Both the position numbers and the translations under genes were made by a program. Shown here piece after piece: positions 63,773 through 64,000 of a stretch of 64,000 nt of DNA (positions within the stretch are counted from its first letter, which is position 1; every line of letters begins with the position of its first letter). The stretch comes from Cloeon dipterum (Eukaryota; Arthropoda; Insecta; Ephemeroptera; Baetidae), in the NCBI RefSeq assembly GCF_949628265.1, contig NC_088789.1:26281883-26345882 (forward strand), written 5' to 3'. The notes below the pieces were generated by a model. It saw nothing but the letters and a program-made list of their open reading frames with translations. It was not told where the DNA came from and searched no databases.

Positions 63773-64000
63773 CTGTCGAAATTCATTAATTATGTAGGCA
63801 CGAATCAAAGAAAGTACTAAAACACCTTCAAAATTTATATATGTTTTTTTTAGTTTCATTAGCTACGATTGGAAGTCTCAGCTAGAGATAAAAATTGAAA
63901 AATCAAAAAGTGGCAGAGAAAAAATTTGTCTATGAAACACGATCACTCTTCACTTTTTAAAATATAATCAGCCTTAAAATTGGCTCCAGATCCATAAGGT
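63773..64000. other. Intron at the right edge (TIF1-like gene continues)
   Basis: The acceptor at 63773 implies the gene continues leftward in transcript terms beyond position 64000. No further exon is seen in the last 228 bp. Confidence 0.6.

Overview
The window looks like nuclear DNA from an arthropod, most likely an insect outside Drosophila. Most genes are split by very short introns (many 43-60 bp) with GT-AG junctions. The background is AT-rich and full of small non-autonomous DNA transposons. The window carries an MSH4 gene (lost in Drosophila), a single TIF1/bonus-type gene and a DUF4806-like gene. I cannot name the species from the sequence.

Layout. Positions 1-1450 hold two identical tRNA-Asp(GTC) genes facing each other around a decayed transposon. 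From about 1.45 to 36 kb I find no convincing protein-coding gene. This is a gene desert, or part of a very large intron or regulatory domain. Roughly two dozen GC-richer, CpG-containing islands of 200-600 bp alternate with AT-rich DNA. Scattered through it are seven sites of a ~430-bp TA-flanked, mariner-like MITE (one a head-to-head double copy), four copies of a ~275-bp hAT-type MITE with 8-bp target duplications, another hAT element with a perfect duplication, a fold-back element and a decayed LINE-type reverse transcriptase. A small spliced DUF4806-like gene follows (36.2-37.3 kb), then a GC-rich degenerate direct duplication (38.05-38.65 kb) and an unidentified five-exon leucine-rich-type gene (39.85-41.79 kb).

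The right third is gene-dense. MSH4 (minus strand, 18 exons, 1306 codons) is a meiotic MutS homologue. It carries a C-terminal extension of about 440 residues that is Ser/Thr-Pro rich and not expected for the family. MSH4 is head-to-head with SNX29 (plus strand, 11 exons, 726 aa; RUN, coiled coil and PX domains). A TIF1/bonus-like gene (minus strand; B-box, coiled coil, two long Gln tracts, PHD, bromodomain) runs off the right edge, so its RING finger lies outside the window.

I assembled the exon models by eye. Junction phases match throughout, and the summed coding lengths of MSH4 (3921 nt), SNX29 (2181), the LRR-type gene (1710), the TIF1 part (2472) and the DUF4806-like part (732) all divide by three. 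The genes do not form an operon-like system. MSH4 acts in meiotic crossover formation, SNX29 in endosomal phosphoinositide-linked sorting, and TIF1 in chromatin-based transcriptional control.
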